This document shows, piece after piece, positions 22,290 through 32,325 of a DNA stretch of 64,000 nt; position 1 is the stretch's first letter, and each line of letters begins with the position of its first letter. The notes beneath the pieces were generated by a model that was not told the origin of the DNA, made no database searches, and was given only the letters and a program-made list of their open reading frames with translations. Made by a program: the position numbers and the translations under genes. Source of the DNA: Blasia pusilla (taxonomy: Eukaryota; Marchantiophyta; Marchantiopsida; Blasiales); assembly GCA_050084515.1 (NCBI GenBank), contig CM114274.1, positions 33,852,001 to 33,916,000 of the forward strand, in the 5' to 3' direction.

Positions 22290-23551
22290 GCATGTTGGCT
22301 ATGGAGAGCCAGAGTGTGGAGACTTCGATGGCGAGCTCTAGTGGAGAGTCCTTGGATCCCGAGGCAAGTGAGGAGAGGACAGGTGGCCGAGATATTCATG
22401 ATGATGGAGTAGTCTTGGAGTACCTTCGTAGTGGCAGCGTTGCGAGCACTGTGGGTGCTAGAGGGCGGGATCGGATCGTATAAGAGGCCAACCGATTCTC
22501 TTGGGAGGGGACACATGTTTTGAGGGTTTGGGAGGATGGCAGAGCATGCGTACTTCCGCATCCTTTGTAGAGAGCACGACTAGTGCAACATGCCCACCAT
22601 GAGTTGGGTCACTTTGGGGTGAAGCGAACGTACAACTTGCTCTAGATTCAGTATTGGTGGTGAGGCATGGAGAGTGACGTTCAACAGTTTGTTGCCATGT
22701 GCATGGTGTGTGATCGGGTCCGAGCATCATTCAATGCTCCAACTCCACAGTTGCATCCATTACCGATCATGGGCTTAGGGTATAGATGGAGTTTGAATTT
22801 CGCAGGACCTTTGCCTTTGACGGAGCGTCACATTCGTTATGTGTTGGTGATGGTCGAGCACTTCTCGAAGTGGATCGAGTTGGTAGCATTTCCTGACAAA
22901 ACGAGTGAGGGAGTAGCTTATGCCTTCCTTGATAGAGTGCTAAGTCATTATGGCACATTGGATAAGGTGTTGACAGACCAGGGTACCAAGTTTCGCGGTG
23001 AGGTCCAAGCCTTGTGTGATCAGGCGCTGATTGACCACCACACGACTTCGAGAGATCATCCTAAGGCGGATGGATTAGCGGAGAGAGTTGTGCAGATGGT
23101 GAAGAGGGGTTTACGCAAGAATGGCTTGCAGAGAGATCACCTAGGAGATTGGGACCTCCAATTTCCGTGGTTGGCGGTGGGATACAGATTCAACAGGCAG
23201 ACTTCCTTAGCATCTTTTTCACCCTACTTGCTACTTTTGGTCAAGAGCCAGATTTTACCTCCGGCTATTCGTCGAGATCCTGGTGAGATACTGGACCTTG
23301 ATGACCCAGATGTATGGATGCAAGCATGTTCTCAGAGGGTTGATTTTTTTCGAGGAGCGATGCCCATATATGGTGTTCGAGAACTTGGCGATTGCGTAGC
23401 ATCCAGATACGTTGAGGTATGCGACTATTCGGGGTGGTGGTTATCGACCAACGATCCGGAGGTTTCATCAAGGAGATTTTGTCTACTTGCATCAGACGGC
23501 ACCGACGACCTTGGATGTGATTGCATGGCGCACTATCCGGAGAGTGCGTGA
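22290..23551 (+). pseudogene. Element P integrase (first catalytic Asp lost)
   Basis: A zinc-binding H2C2 region lies at about 22590-22720 (HAHHELGHFGVKRTYNLL then CMVCDRV), broken by stops. The core follows in one frame from 22667. YRWSLNFAGPLPL has Asn where M has Asp in SLDFAGPL, so the first residue of the DDE triad is lost by one transition. LTDQGTKFRGE carries the second Asp, and HPKADGLAERVVQ the Glu. The C-terminal part shifts frame near 23400 and continues in the next feature. Confidence 0.92.
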
Positions 23552-23837
23552 CGTTTTGCCATGCGACGTTCTCTTGCTAGAGGGTTGCGATGGTATGGTA
23601 TGGAAGGACCATCTGCGTAATTATGCGTCATGTTACCTTCCTAACATTAATGGTAAAGTAGATCCAAGCTTTGCAGTAGTTCCTACAGGCTTGCGTTGTA
23701 TGTTGTGTGGTTCTGCCTGTGGTGCGGCCACGATGCTAGTCTGTGATGGATGTTCGAGAGGTTGGCATATGGCATGTCTGATGCCACCTCTCACTAGGGT
23801 TCCTCGGGAACAATGGATGTGTCCCAAATGTACATAG
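23412..23837 (+). pseudogene. Element P integrase C-terminal domain with PHD finger
   Basis: 141 residues: RYATIRGGGYRPTIRRF and HQGDFVYLHQ (the integrase SH3-like/GPY-type segment), then DGMVWKDHLRNYA. A complete PHD finger follows (about 23697-23834) with the C4HC3 spacing: CMLC, LVCDGC, SRGWHMAC and WMCPKC. PHD fingers bind histone H3 tails. In chromoviruses this place is taken by a chromodomain that steers integration. The PHD finger is conserved between P and M although both are dead, so it was under selection while the family was active. Confidence 0.92.
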
Positions 23838-24010
23838 AGGAGATACTTGGTAGGTTTTGATTCCGACTTTTTCTGTGACATGGATGACAGGAAGGCGACT
23901 AACGATGGGGCCACATGAGCACCCAACCTTTCTGCTCTTAGCGTCCTAGAGATGTATGTCGTGGTAGGTAGGGATAGACGCTATCTGGAGTTAGAGGGAC
24001 CTAACCACCA

Positions 24011-24022
24011 ACTAGGGGGGCA
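24011..24022 (+). other. Element P polypurine tract
   Basis: actagggggg followed by ca. The S unit begins at 24023, immediately after. The same tract (ctaggggggcg on the minus strand, 27420-27429) precedes S in element M. In reverse-transcribing elements plus-strand synthesis starts here, which marks S as the start of the 3' repeat. Confidence 0.85.
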
Positions 24023-24778
24023 ATTGGAGATATTTCAATACTTCTTGTCTTGTTGTTTAGATGCCATGAGTTAGCATGGGATTGTGCGTGTTTTTGTGTG
24101 TGTTCGGTGACAACGATGTATGTTGTGTAGCGATGTGTATGCGCACGACAGTTGTCACGTTGTTTATGATAGATTGATGAGATCTAGTAGAGAGCCTTTG
24201 TGAGTAGTGGATGATAGGCTCAGTAGGTCGAGGTTGACGTGCTGAGGCCCCGGGAAACCTGAGAGAGCAGGTTTTCCTTCGTTTCGGATTATTTGGAGCC
24301 ATATTGAGGAACTTACTATTTGAGGTAAATACCATTTTGAGTATATGATCGACTTTCTATTTTTTGTAAGTGGGCCTTTACGTCCTACATCTGGTCAAGA
24401 GCCAAGTATGTGACTTAGGAGAATAGGTTACCATGGAGAGAGCTTGGGAGAAGGGAGGGGTATGTATACCTCAACAAGAGAGAGCTTGAGAGCTCATTCT
24501 CTCTTTGTTGAGGCGGCGGTATGGTCCCTTGCCTTGTAAGTGTAACCCAAGCCTCTCATTAGGAGAGTGGGTTTGGTTTGACATGAGAGAGAGTGCACAC
24601 CTTTGAGAGCATGGTGTGGGATGGAGTAGAGAGAGATTGGATCTTATTTTATTGGAGATATTTTAGTACTTCTTGTCTCGTTGTTTGGATGTCATGAGTT
24701 AGCATGGGATTATGCGTGTTTGTGTGTGCGTTCGATGACAGCGATGTATGTTGTGTAGCGATGTGTATACGCACGACA
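24023..24778 (+). repeat. Element P 3' terminal complex S-L-S'
   Basis: S is 24023-24150 (128 bp), followed by gt (24151-24152), L is 24153-24650 (starts TGTCACG) and S' is 24651-24778 (128 bp, ends GCACGACA at the target duplication). S and S' share ttggagatattt, gatgccatgagttagcatggg-type sequence and gcgatgtatgttgtgtagcgat. The 5' end of the element has L only. L holds a hairpin aaacctg...caggttt at about 24249-24271. Confidence 0.9.
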
Positions 24779-25132
24779 AAGGAGTCATAGTAATATGATG
24801 TAAGTGGTTTCAGGAGTAGCGTTACTAGGATTATCTAACTCTATATTGCGTGAGGGTGCGGGGCACCCTGATGCGTCGCGAGGATTCAGGGGTGCAACCC
24901 CTTTGCAAAAAAATTCTATTAATAGAAACTAAGAAAATTAGGTAAAAACCCTAGTTTTCCGAGTAGTGCAATAGTCAAGAGCCGTAGCGGCAGCATATTC
25001 TCGTATGTCGAGTTATCTCCATATTCAGGTTCCATCGAAACTCTTCTACGAGCGCGAAGACGGACTAGGCCACTTTGTATCTCTAGGTTTCATAAATATT
25101 TCAGTGATTTTGTCACTTATTGTTTTCTCACA
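24779..25132 (+). repeat. Copia 5' LTR, second part
   Basis: This continues the interrupted LTR (ggagtcatagtaatatgatg...) and matches 38911-39199. It contains the small GC hairpin gggtgcggggcaccc and ends tctcaca, directly before the primer-binding site. Together with 15069-15170 the LTR is about 450 bp long. Confidence 0.9.
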
Positions 25133-25144
25133 TGGTATCAAAGC
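25133..25144 (+). other. Copia primer-binding site
   Basis: tggtatcaaagc directly follows the LTR end. It differs by one base from tggtatcagagc, the complement of the initiator-Met tRNA 3' end used by most plant copia elements. It fixes the 3' border of the 5' LTR. Confidence 0.88.
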
Positions 25145-25204
25145 AATAGGTTTTCCAATATTTTGTATTTGGGAATCTAGTGTGTTTGCACAAAATGTTG
25201 AGAG

Positions 25205-26661
25205 ATGGCTACTTCTTCGTCACTTCTTGATCGCCCTCCTCTGTTGGGTGAAGGGAAGTTAGATGGGCCTAACTATATATTGTGGAAGTTCAAAATGAGA
25301 ACTTTCCTCGAATCATTTGAGATCTGGGAGACGACCATAGGGGTCAATTCGAATCCACAAGGTACTTCGAATTTTGCATGTTCATCTTCATCTGGTGATA
25401 TCGATCATGTTGTATTGTTGGCATGGAAATGCTGATGCTCTATATGCAATTGTCACGAATGTAATTGATTCTGTCATGACTCTCATTCAACATACAAGCA
25501 CTGTTGTTGAGGCATGGAATATTCTGAAGAATCAGTATAAAACTAGGAATGAGATTCGGATTCAGAATGTGGAGAATCAGCTTACGTCTGAGAAATTTTC
25601 AGAAAGAGAAGGCGCGGAGCAATTTTTGACAAGGATCAAGAATCTTCAAGATCAAATGATGTCCGTAGGAATTTCAAAGTCTAGCGAAGATTTGGCACAT
25701 TGGTGTATAAGGATTTTGCCTCCAAGGTATGACAGTTTGGTCACTGCATTGAATACTCAAGTAAGACCCACGCCGCTTACTTTTGAACAATTTAGTGCAA
25801 TGTTGGTAGAAGAGGAAATGCGCTTCAAAGCAAGAGAGGGAAGTGATACAGGATTTACTGCCAACGTACATAGACGTAGAAATCAGGATTACAGTTCAAA
25901 TGTCACGAAGAAATTTCCAAGGAAAGCCTTCAAATGCTTTTATTGTGGTGAGCTAGGTCATCTTATCAAAGATTGTAGAAAGTGGAGTCAAGATGAGAAG
26001 AACGGATGTTTAAGACCTAAGAAGGAGTATGGAAATTCTGTAGAACTAGGAGAACATGAAGTAGATGCTTGGGTAGCAACCGAAGAGTTTTGCACACATG
26101 CAAAACATTCCACTAAGTCAAAGAGTGAAGATGCATGAGTGCTAGATAGTGGAGCATTTAGGCATGTGACCAATCATAAGGATTGGTAAAGCTCCTTACA
26201 CCCTCTTCAGGAGCCCTTCGTTGTTACTGTTGGGAATAATGCAAAGTGCCATGTAAAAGGGAAAGGCACAATTTCTTTGGTCTCACAAAAACGAGATGAA
26301 AAGAAGTTAATGGATGTACTATACGTACCAGAGTTGAAGCGCAATTTGATTTCAGTAGCACTATTATATGATCGTGACCTAGAAGTTTGTTTCAAGAAAA
26401 CTGGAGGAGTCATTGAGGATGCCAATGGGAAAGTAGTGGGTGAAGATATACAACGTGGGAATATCTACGAGTTGTATGCTTTCACGAAAAGTGTAGGTAC
26501 AGATCTTAGTAGCACTAAGTTGTGGCATGAAAGATTTGGTCACCTAAGCTTTCCCTTACAAAGTCAGATGCATAAATCTGGCATGGTTGTTGATTTACCA
26601 ATAATTTTTGGAGTGTTGATTTACCAATAATTTTTGGAGTGTCAAATACATGTGAAGCTTG
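25205..26661 (+). pseudogene. Copia gag, protease and pre-integrase region
   Basis: The ATG at 25205 starts the typical copia gag N-terminus (DRPPLLGEGKLDGPNY, then LWKFKMRTFLES). A frameshift near 25428 (LAWK to NADALYAIV) moves to the frame ending at 26138. It contains a zinc knuckle CFYCGELGHLIKDC (C-x2-C-x4-H-x4-C). The stop at 26136-26138 interrupts DA-VLDSGA. The DSGA beyond it is the protease active site, altered around it by another stop near 26190. 26515-26630 has the pre-integrase signature LWHERFGHLS. A 26-bp tandem duplication at 26590-26641 adds a further frameshift. Gypsy element M then splits the gene within a CEAC motif after 26657. Confidence 0.9.
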
Positions 26662-27419
26662 TGTCGTGCCCATACATATCGCTACATAACATACATCGCT
26701 GATCACATCTACACCACATAACACCGATCTTCCCCACACACGGATCGATCCACACATGTACAAAAATCAACTCATACATAAACATGGAGATCACACAACA
26801 AAAATGAAGAGTAGTAAAAACGGCACACCTGGCCTAAAACTCCACTCCTCAATCTACATCGACATATCGAGCCTCGTCCACCCTATGCTATCAAGGAATC
26901 CGGACGCTAGCACCCTAATCCTATCTCATACACATACAAGGGAGGTGCTCCAACGGCTCAACATGAGAAAGATGGCTTAGGAAAGCCATCTTCCTCTCTT
27001 ATATAGGATTGGGAAGAGCCAAAAGGCTCATCCCCTAAAAATAGCCCTCTCCTTGATAATCTACGCGCACAGGTTACGAGGGGCGGGTGACCTGGTTGAC
27101 AAGTCACCCGGATGTGAAAGACCTCAACATGAAAGTTGTCAAAAACAATGTTCCTGACACAATGGACCTATCCTCAACCTCATCCGACACCGTGGGACAA
27201 AGTTACACTCAAGATAGTCCGCTGGCTCCTACGCCCTATCCACGATAGATCTCGACCTATCGGCTACTTAGATGTGACAGTTGTCGTGCGGATACATATC
27301 GCTACATAACATACATCGCTGGTCACATCTACACCACACAACACCGATCTTCCCCATACACGGGTCGATCCACACATGTACAAAAATCAACTCATACATA
27401 TACATGGAGATCACACAAC
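26662..27419 (-). repeat. Element M 3' terminal complex S-L-S'
   Basis: On the element's strand: S 27419-27282 (138 bp, begins gttgtgtgatctcc right after the polypurine tract and ends GCACGACA), two bases ac (27281-27280), L 27279-26800 (480 bp, begins TGTCACATC), S' 26799-26662 (138 bp, ends GCACGACA at the target duplication). S and S' differ at only about 7 of 138 positions by eye. S is absent at the 5' end of the element. P shows the same layout with different sequence. Only the end of S (agcgatgtatgtt.tgtagcgat.tgtat..gcacgaca) is shared between P and M. Confidence 0.93.
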
Positions 27420-27495
27420 CGCCCCCCTAGCTGGCAGTTGGATCCTCTCAACTCCAGATAGAAAACATCACATCTCTCTGATATGACCTACTATC

Positions 27496-27993
27496 CTATA
27501 CACATCTCGGACACATCCATCGTCCCCTGGGAACCACATCAAGAGGGGGGGTCAGACATGACATATGCCACCCTCGAGAACAACCATCACATACCAACAT
27601 GGTGGCTACATCCCTCGCAGATCCGCACAACATACACCTCAAGCCTGCAAGTACCACAGCCAAGCTCGGATCCACCGTCCCATCTACGTTCGAAAGATGA
27701 CATGGCGCACAATTGCGCACATGATCCTTCCAAACCATACCATCCCGTCCCTCCAACATGAGGACTCCGGTCGGTAATACCTCGCGCACACGTAGGATCG
27801 TGCGCCATGCAGTGACATGTAGCGTCGTGGGTGCCGCCTGATGTAAATACACGTAATCTCCAGGATGAAATCTCCTAATCCCTGGACGATAACCTCCTCC
27901 ACGAATGGTCGCGTACCTCAATGTATCCCTATGCTGAGCAAAAGCTAAGTTCTCAAAGGCCATAGGCATAACTCTATGAAAAACCTCCGCCCT
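27496..27993 (-). pseudogene. Element M integrase C-terminal domain with PHD finger
   Basis: The same frame continues after the TAG. RYATIRGGGYRPGIRRF and HPGDYVYLHQAAPTTL form the SH3-like/GPY-type segment. DGMVWKDHVRNCAPCHLSNV leads into a complete C4HC3 PHD finger: Cys112, Cys115, Cys127, Cys130, His135, Cys138, Cys153 and Cys156, with the conserved Trp just before the last Cys pair (27499-27636). The protein ends one residue after the finger, as in P. Such a finger would be expected to read the methylation state of histone H3 Lys4 and tether the integration complex to that chromatin. That is an inference from the family. Confidence 0.93.
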
Positions 27994-28991
27994 CTAAGAA
28001 CATGCTTGTACCCACACATCTGGATCATCAAGATCTAACACCTTCGCCATGTCACGTCGAATCGCTACAGGTAAATCTGGCTCTCTCCCAAAGAGCAAAA
28101 AGTACGGTGAAAATGACGCCAAGGATGCCTGCTGACTAAAGCGATAACCCATAGCCAACCATGGCAACTCTAGGTCCCACTCCCTCAACTGTCCCCGCTG
28201 CAGGACGTACTTGCGCAATCCTCTCTTCATCTTCTGTACCACTCTCTCCGCCAACCCATCCGCCTCAGGATGATCCCTGGACGTGGTGTGGTGATCCATC
28301 AGCGCCTGATCACACAAGGCCTGAAACTCTCCCCTGAACTTGGTACCATGATCAGTCAACACCTCCGCCGGTGCACCAAAGTGACTAAGCACACGATCTA
28401 GAAACGCATAAGTTGTTCCCTCGCTCGCCTTGTCTAGAAGTGCTACCAACTGTATCCACTTGGAGAAATGCTCCACCATGACCAACACGTACCTATGATG
28501 ACGCCCTGTCAATGGCAAAGGTCCCGCAAAGTCTAAACTCCACGGATAACCTAAACCCATAATTATCAAAGGATGTAATCTGGAGTGGGAGCATTGAAGG
28601 ATGCTCGCACTCTGTCACATACCATACATCTGGCCACAAACTATTGTACCCCAGTATGCATATCGCGCCACCAATACTGAACCTGGAGTAAGCTATAAGT
28701 ACGCTTTACTCCAAAATGTCCCAACTCCTCATGGGCATGTTGCACTACATGTGCTCGCTGGGAAGGATGAGATACCACTCGTATCCTACCATCTCCCCAT
28801 ACCCGCAAAATGTGAGTCCCCTCCCACCTGAACCCCTTGGCTCTCTGTAGGATCCGATTCCGCTCCCTAGCACTCAATGAACTCGCAATGACGCGAGTGC
28901 ACAAGAACTCCACAACCTCCACGTCGTCATGGATATCATGACCACCTGTCGCCTCCTCACTAACCTCCGGATCCAAAGACTCATCATCCAA
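27994..28991 (-). pseudogene. Element M integrase, zinc-binding and catalytic core
   Basis: 28991-28641 has an acidic linker (SLDPEVSEEATGGHDIHDD) followed by the H2C2-type region HAHEELGHFGVKRTYSLLQ. 28569-27994 holds the core: SLDFAGPLPL (D13), LTDHGTKFRGE (D73) and HPEADGLAERVVQ (E109). The last two are exactly 35 residues apart, so the D,D(35)E triad is intact. The frame closes at TAG 27994-27996, where P keeps CAG (Gln) in CSQR, so this stop is a C-to-T change. Confidence 0.93.
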
Positions 28992-29039
28992 CCCACAATC
29001 GAGTCATCACCGTGGGTCGACTGTCATAGTCAACCAACA

Positions 29040-29479
29040 AAGATAGGCAGATGCATGCCAACCGGGCACCATCTCCTCATCACTCTCTCCGTGCCATGGA
29101 GCTCCTGTGTCGTCTCTCTGACTCGGACATGGGTTACGACTCAACCCATCCGCATCCTGGTTCAGACGACCTGGCCTATGAACCACCTCAAACTCATACT
29201 CTTATAGTAATAGAGCCCACTTGGCAAGATTTCCCGTAAGCTTGTCGGACTCCATCAACCACCTCAACGGCTGATGATCAGTGATAAGTGTGAAAGGGTT
29301 GCCGAATAAATAACACCTGAAATGTGCCACGGCCCACATTGCAGCCAAGCACTCTCCCTCATAGGAGTTGTACTTTGCCTCTGCAATGTTGTTCGACCGG
29401 CTCGCGTAAGCCACAACGAACTCCCTCTCCTCGTCATCCCTCTGAGTAAGCACTGCTCCTACATCCAACATGATCTAAT
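29040..29479 (-). pseudogene. Element M RNase H
   Basis: The frame 29471-29202 reads LDVGAVLTQRDDEEREFVVA, YASRSNNIAEAKYNSYEGE, AMWAVAHFRCYLFGN and TLITDHQPLRWLMESDKL, a Ty3-type RNase H. SYEGE carries a catalytic Glu and TDHQPL the catalytic Asp. The continuation to 29040 in other frames gives the weakly preserved RPG..N..D-type segment before integrase. Confidence 0.88.
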
Positions 29480-30620
29480 CCGTATGTGATTGGAATGGGC
29501 GACCCCTAACCGGTCTCTGTAAAATGGGTGAGGACATCAACCTGTCCTTGAGCTCCTGAAATGCTCGCTCTTGATTATCTCCCCACAGCCAAACCTGATC
29601 AAGTCTCGTCAACAAGGTCAAAGACTTTGCGATCGCACTAAACCTTGATATACCGTCGATAGAAGTTCGCCAATCCAAGAAATGCTCGGACTCGACTCAC
29701 ATTTGTAGGGCGTGGAATCTACGCAATAGCCTCTATCTTTGTTTGCTGAACGCCTAACCCACTCGGGTATATGGTGTGTCCCAAGTACTCAATCTGCTCC
29801 TGAAAGAATCTGCACTTGCCTTGATGTAACTTCAGTCAATGTAACTGCAATTTCCGAAACACCTCCTCCAAGTGTCGCTTATGCTCCTCAACCGTGGAAC
29901 TGAAGATAAGAATATCATCTATGTAACATCGTACAAAATCCAAGCCAGCCAGAATCCTATCCATCACTCTAAAACTCTGCAGGCGCGTTCTTCAACTCAA
30001 ATGGTAAGAACCGCCAATGATACAAGCAATCTCTCCCGAACCGATCTATCCCCTAGAATGTTGTCTTCTCCCTGTCCTCCAACCTGAAAAGAAGCCGATG
30101 ATAGCCAACACAGAGATCTAAAGTACTGAAGATCTTTGCATGCCCTACCGCATCAAAGATCTCCTCAGGAGTAGGCATGGCGTACCGATCTGACCTAGTC
30201 TGTCGGTTGATAGGACGGTAATCTCCACACATCCGCCTATCCGTCCAATTTCCATACATATCCTTCTTCGCCGGCATGACTGTGGCAGATGCATATTCCC
30301 CATGTGATTACTCCACAAGTCCTCCCTCCAACAAGTCCTGAATCTTGCTATGAATCAAGGCTCGCTCCATATCAGAATACCTGTAGGGTCGACGAAAGAT
30401 TGACGTATCACAAGCCAACTCAATCCGTATCCCGGGACCCTTCAGCGTATCCAAGTCTCTCATACTGAAGGCAAAAAAACTGGCATGCCCTCTCAGAAAC
30501 CTATGAACTCGCCGTCGCTCTCCTCCTATCAACTTGAGACCTATCACAGGCTCCCAAGTCTCCATCGTGACCTCACTCGGAGAGGACGCAACCTCCGGCT
30601 TTGGTTGCTATGTAGCAACC
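29480..30620 (-). pseudogene. Element M reverse transcriptase
   Basis: 30565-30308 begins the RT (ETWEPVIGLKLIGGERRRVH, RIELACDTSIFRRPYRYSD). 30277-30053 has MPAKKDMYGNWTDRRMCGDY, RPINRQTRSDRYAMPTPEE and IFSTLDLCVGYHRLLFRLED. The catalytic box CYIDDILIFSSTVEEH lies at about 29930-29880 (YIDD at 29914-29925). 29678-29480 has the thumb/connection (FSAIAKSLTLLTRLDQVWLW, FQELKDRLMSSPIL). Stops and frameshifts separate the pieces. Confidence 0.92.
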
Positions 30621-30857
30621 CTAGCCACCTCCGCAACAGCCACTCCACTCTGACCTCCTACACCATGCTCTACATCCAAAAAATGAACATGTGCTACTCT
30701 GGCCGCCTTCGCACTCTCTGCTCGAACGACATTCCAGGAAGTCCATGGGTGCCTATCTCTCATCGTCTCAACCCCAGCCAATGCCTGTACAGACCATGTA
30801 GGAAATGGTCCAGCTCGTGGATGTGACGGCATGGATGACACTCGCATCCATCTCTGC

Positions 30858-32134
30858 TCAGCCATACCTAGGCTGACTATCCATGTGAGACAGTTGAGGC
30901 CCCAACACCTGTCTCCGGGATGCTTCAGTCATCCCTGGCATCGCCGTAGTACTGGTAGCGAACCCCATGGCGCGTTCGCGCTCATCTGTTGTAGGCTCCT
31001 CCAATGCTCCGGTCACCTCATCCCAAATCATGCTTGGCCCTCCCTGACGAAAGGCATTAGATGCTGGGAAGCTCACCAACGTACGTAAGGCTGCGCTCAA
31101 CTCCCCCACCCTATTGGCCATGGCCAACGGTGGTCTATCATCCCGTGTCACCACCTGAGATCGACGCTCTGAGCCCAAAATAGCATCCATTGTGAGATGC
31201 GGTGCTCTCTGGACTCCACCGTATGCTCAACTCAGTACCTTTGATGGTATCAAGCTCGTCCACCACAGTCGTGTTTGATGGGAAGTGACCCAACTCTCGT
31301 TGTATCTAACAACACAGCAGGTCCCAACAAGGATCTCACCTGATGTACACTCGTCATCACACTTGCACGAGTGTCTCCCAACAACAGCACGTTCTCCAAA
31401 ATGTACGCTGGAGAACATATCTGACTCTCTTGCAAGTGTCGTACTACTCGCTGCATCTCCCAAAACATCCCTGACCTCGGATCTTGCAATCCAAATCCTC
31501 GGCCAGCTGATGAATGACCCTGACATGGCCATCCAGCAATCACCAAATGAATGGTGCCAACTCTATCCAAATCATTTGCCCCCACCAAAGAGATGTCGGC
31601 GGGTAGCGTATGCTGATATCCCCGTACTACAGATACCGGCAACAACTCATGATACCTGTGGACCAATCTTGCCACGTGACGTAATGATACTCGCCACGCA
31701 GTGTCATCTCTCTCCACATAAAGGTACTGATGCACCCATATGCCCGCCTGCAATACTGCAGCCAATTCGGTGCTAATCCCTCCGAAGAGATCTAACACCC
31801 TAACACCCTCCTCTGGGCACTGCCACACAACGGGTGTGGTATCTAGTGGGATCAACGTCTCCACTCCAAGGGCTTGATCGCCACGTGACTCTCGCTGCTC
31901 TGGGATAAAAGCATGACTCCACGCCTGCCTCACAAGGTCGTCGTCACTCCTCTGTAGCTCTCGAGTCGTACCCCACAATGGGGAAGAGGTCTCGCCAACA
32001 TGGGAAGAGACACCCGCCATGGCCTGTCTCTCCGTGGGACTATCCACTACTGGGACATCCTCCGCATGTGTGTTCCCCTCCAACAACTCTCCTGGCCAGC
32101 TAACACTACCTGTGAAAGCCGCCAACGTGGTCAC
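30858..32134 (-). pseudogene. Element M C5-cytosine DNA methyltransferase domain
   Basis: The main frame 32134-31250 carries motif I (GVRVLDLFGGISTELAAVLQ, residues 110-129), the acidic SAM-contact region (YLYVERDDTAWR), and motif IV AGWPCQGHSSAG with the catalytic Cys at residue 204 (about 31523). Motif V-like LQDPRSGMFWEM and motif VI YILENV (Glu 247, about 31394) follow. A frameshift near 31285 moves motif VIII (QTRLWWTSLIP) to the next frame. 31190-30858 holds motif IX/X (ERERAMGF, then VLGPQLSHMD where P has LGHAMDLN). The enzyme would transfer a methyl group from S-adenosylmethionine to cytosine C5. GI.TGL..L..AG.. and the short stretch between VIII and IX suggest a DNMT3-like type, but this is uncertain. 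It sits in pol between protease and RT, in the same place as in P. Confidence 0.93.
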
Positions 32135-32325
32135 AGACTCGCCTCGTGATCGACCACCTCATCCTGCAAACTACGCGGGTAACAGACTCATCTGGTCTCC
32201 TCCCAGAAGTCAAGGATGAATCCTAGGGGATATAACACTGTACTCCCCACCAACACATCGTACGACTCAACTGGTGTCGTAATCGTACGTGTGCGCACCA
32301 TAGCACTATTCGTCTCATGCTCTGG

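Larger units (their letters stand above)
15171..24778 (+). mobile_element. Gypsy element P: Ty3/gypsy with DNA methyltransferase and PHD finger
   Basis: It is inserted in the copia 5' LTR with a 4-bp target duplication (aagg, 15167-15170 and 24779-24782). Its ends are T(C)TC...GACA, against TGTC...GACA in element M. Order: L unit (15171-15660), foreign element N (to 18453), gag relic, DNA methyltransferase, RT, RNase H, integrase, PHD finger, polypurine tract, then S-L-S'. Compared with M, the segment between gag and the methyltransferase (zinc knuckles and protease) is deleted. Many stops are present. The coding order and sequence match M closely, but the L/S repeats are diverged, so P and M are different subfamilies of one lineage. 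Confidence 0.9.

Noticed and set aside
26662-27419. S-L-S' as an ordinary LTR (L+S) with a chance repeat
   Set aside because: The 5' end has L without S in both P and M, and S sits exactly behind the polypurine tract in both.
26662-27419. S-L-S' as two tandem element insertions or unequal recombination
   Set aside because: It would need the same breakpoints twice in two diverged subfamilies. The target duplication matches the outer ends L and S', not an extra LTR.
31250-32134. Methyltransferase as a separate host chromosomal gene
   Set aside because: It lies between protease and RT on the same strand in two independent element copies, inside the element's repeats and target duplications.
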